Assembly (NCBI GenBank): GCA_002239065.1
Contig: MPNO01000004.1
Coordinates: 91,731 to 155,730 of the forward strand
Length of the DNA: 64,000 nucleotides
Direction: 5' to 3'
DNA from: Defluviicoccus sp. bin129
GTDB lineage: Bacteria; Pseudomonadota; Alphaproteobacteria; MPNO01
This document shows, in pieces, positions 63,352 through 64,000 of this stretch. Position 1 is the first letter of the stretch, and each line of letters begins with the position of its first letter. Made by a program: the position numbers and the translations under genes. The notes beneath the pieces are model-generated. The model made no database searches and was not told where the DNA came from. It was given only the letters and a program-made list of their open reading frames with translations.

Positions 63352-64000
63352 ATGGACACATTATCGGGTATGCGTCTGTTCGCGAGGGTGGTGGAAACCG
63401 GCGGGTTTTCCGCAGCGGGCCGCCAGGTGGGGCTGAACGCGTCCTCGGTCTCGCGCCAGGTGGGGCGGCTCGAGGATGCGCTCGGCACGCGGCTGCTCAA
63501 CCGGTCGACCCGCCATATCGGGCTGACCGAGGCGGGGCGGATCTACTACGAACGGGCGAGCCGCATCATCGCCGACGTGGACGAAGCGAACGCGGCGGTG
63601 TCCGAGTTGAGCCAGGCGCCGCGCGGCACGCTGCGCCTCAACGTGCCGGTGGTGTTCGGCCGCCGCTACATCACGCCCTATATGCGGGAGTTCCTGGAGA
63701 CCTACCGGGATCTGCGCGTCGAGCTGACCGTGACCGACCACTATGTCGATTTGATCGAGGAGGGGGCCGATCTGGCGATCCGCATCGGCGGGCCGAGCCA
63801 GTCGAGCTATATCGTGCGCAAGCTCGCCACCCTCCACCCGGGGGGCTGCGCCCCCCCCCCCCGCCGCCGGGGGCCTCGCCCCCCCCCCGAATTTTCCCCC
63901 CCGCCACGGCCGGCCGCGCCGCCCGGACGATCTCGCCGGGCACAACTGCATCGTCTACCGCGCCCAGCCGGGCGAGGTGGTCTGGGAGCTGATCGGCGAT
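63352..64000 (+). pseudogene. LysR-family regulator, frameshifted and cut by the window end
   Basis: AAGGAGG precedes ATG 63352. The helix-turn-helix (LFARVVETGGFSAAGRQVGL, then SSVSRQVGRLEDALGTRLLN) and the first half of the effector domain (LTVTDHYVDLIEEGADLAIR) are normal for the AaeR/DsdC-like LysR branch. At 63841 a poly-G/C stretch with a 28-bp repeat interrupts the gene. The expected continuation RHGRPRRPDDLAGHNC is found in another frame from 63902 on. Removing 28 bp restores the frame. The residues expected near SPAYL are replaced by a proline-coding C run, so the local bases themselves are suspect. Confidence 0.8.
63841..63896. repeat. 28-bp GC-rich duplication with long C runs inside the lysR gene
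   Basis: GGGGGC-nn-CGCCCC occurs at 63841 and again at 63869, 28 bp apart, each followed by a run of 10 or more C. The 28-bp period (3n+1) matches the observed frame change. Confidence 0.8.

Noticed and set aside
63841..63896. Rho-independent terminator at the GGGGGC/GCCCCC hairpins
   Set aside because: The site is inside the lysR coding region, has no T tract and coding sequence resumes after it.

Overview
This 64 kb window is GC-rich, densely coded alphaproteobacterial chromosome. The gene content (TAXI and DctPQM TRAP transporters, paired HyuA/HyuB hydantoinase-oxoprolinase genes, amidases, LLM-type oxidoreductase, LysR regulators) and the intergenic inverted repeat at 50929-51038 fit a free-living or host-associated Rhodospirillales-like heterotroph. 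The assignment is an inference from gene content only. No phage, plasmid, insertion-sequence or CRISPR signature was seen. Almost the whole window is catabolic and uptake functions; the only RNA gene seen is tRNA-Ser(CGA).

Layout. 1-4.2 kb: end of a HyuA, a HyuB with an extra zinc-ribbon tail, and an SDR. 4.2-5.7 kb (minus): an L-aspartate-dehydrogenase-like gene coupled to a heme-oxygenase-like diiron enzyme. 5.8-9.7 kb: a MetE-like enzyme, a two-domain VOC dioxygenase, and a convergent TPP enzyme. 9.8-16.3 kb: a tightly coupled HyuA-HyuB-LLM-flavoprotein operon, then tRNA-Ser. 16.6-25.1 kb: RidA-like protein, truncated 4-hydroxyphenylacetate hydroxylase, orphan xanthine-dehydrogenase-type large subunit, RraA-like protein, cupin, a TAXI TRAP system and an ornithine-cyclodeaminase-like protein. 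25.1-25.8 kb: a PIN/RHH toxin-antitoxin pair.

25.9-40.9 kb (minus) is the most striking part: fourteen tightly packed co-oriented genes encode a complete dipeptide/oligopeptide-type ABC importer (SBP, two permeases, two ATPases), four paralogous ~292-residue alpha/beta hydrolases, two paralogous ~434-residue hydrolases, an amidase, a ring-opening amidohydrolase of the cyanurate hydrolase/barbiturase family (broken by a frameshift) and a maleate-isomerase-like protein. A third large hydrolase is divergent. This looks like a dedicated uptake and hydrolysis system, perhaps for a nitrogen heterocycle or an ester/amide conjugate; the substrate is unknown.

42.3-47.3 kb: dienelactone hydrolase, an outer-membrane barrel plus a lipoprotein vanadium haloperoxidase, a small coiled-coil protein and a LysR gene; the same ATCAT-N5-ATGAT palindrome sits before both the haloperoxidase and the LysR gene. 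47.4-50.9 kb: pyruvate carboxylase. 51.1-56.3 kb: a disrupted FAH-family gene, an MhpB-type extradiol dioxygenase and a DctMQP TRAP transporter. 56.5-63.0 kb: a spondin-like secreted protein, a remnant of an M48 protease, and two amidases flanking or joined to a NitT/TauT-type ABC importer. 63.0-64.0 kb: a 59-residue small protein divergent from a LysR gene that runs off the window.

The main structural oddity is a set of five short GC-rich direct duplications with poly-G/C tracts, all inside protein genes (HyuA, TPP enzyme, ring-opening amidohydrolase, FAH, LysR). Periods are 45, 66, 28, 80 and 28 bp. Two keep the frame and three break it, and in each broken gene removing one period restores the frame. 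They may be a real GC-rich expansion or palindromic element, or a sequencing/assembly artefact; both readings are given below.
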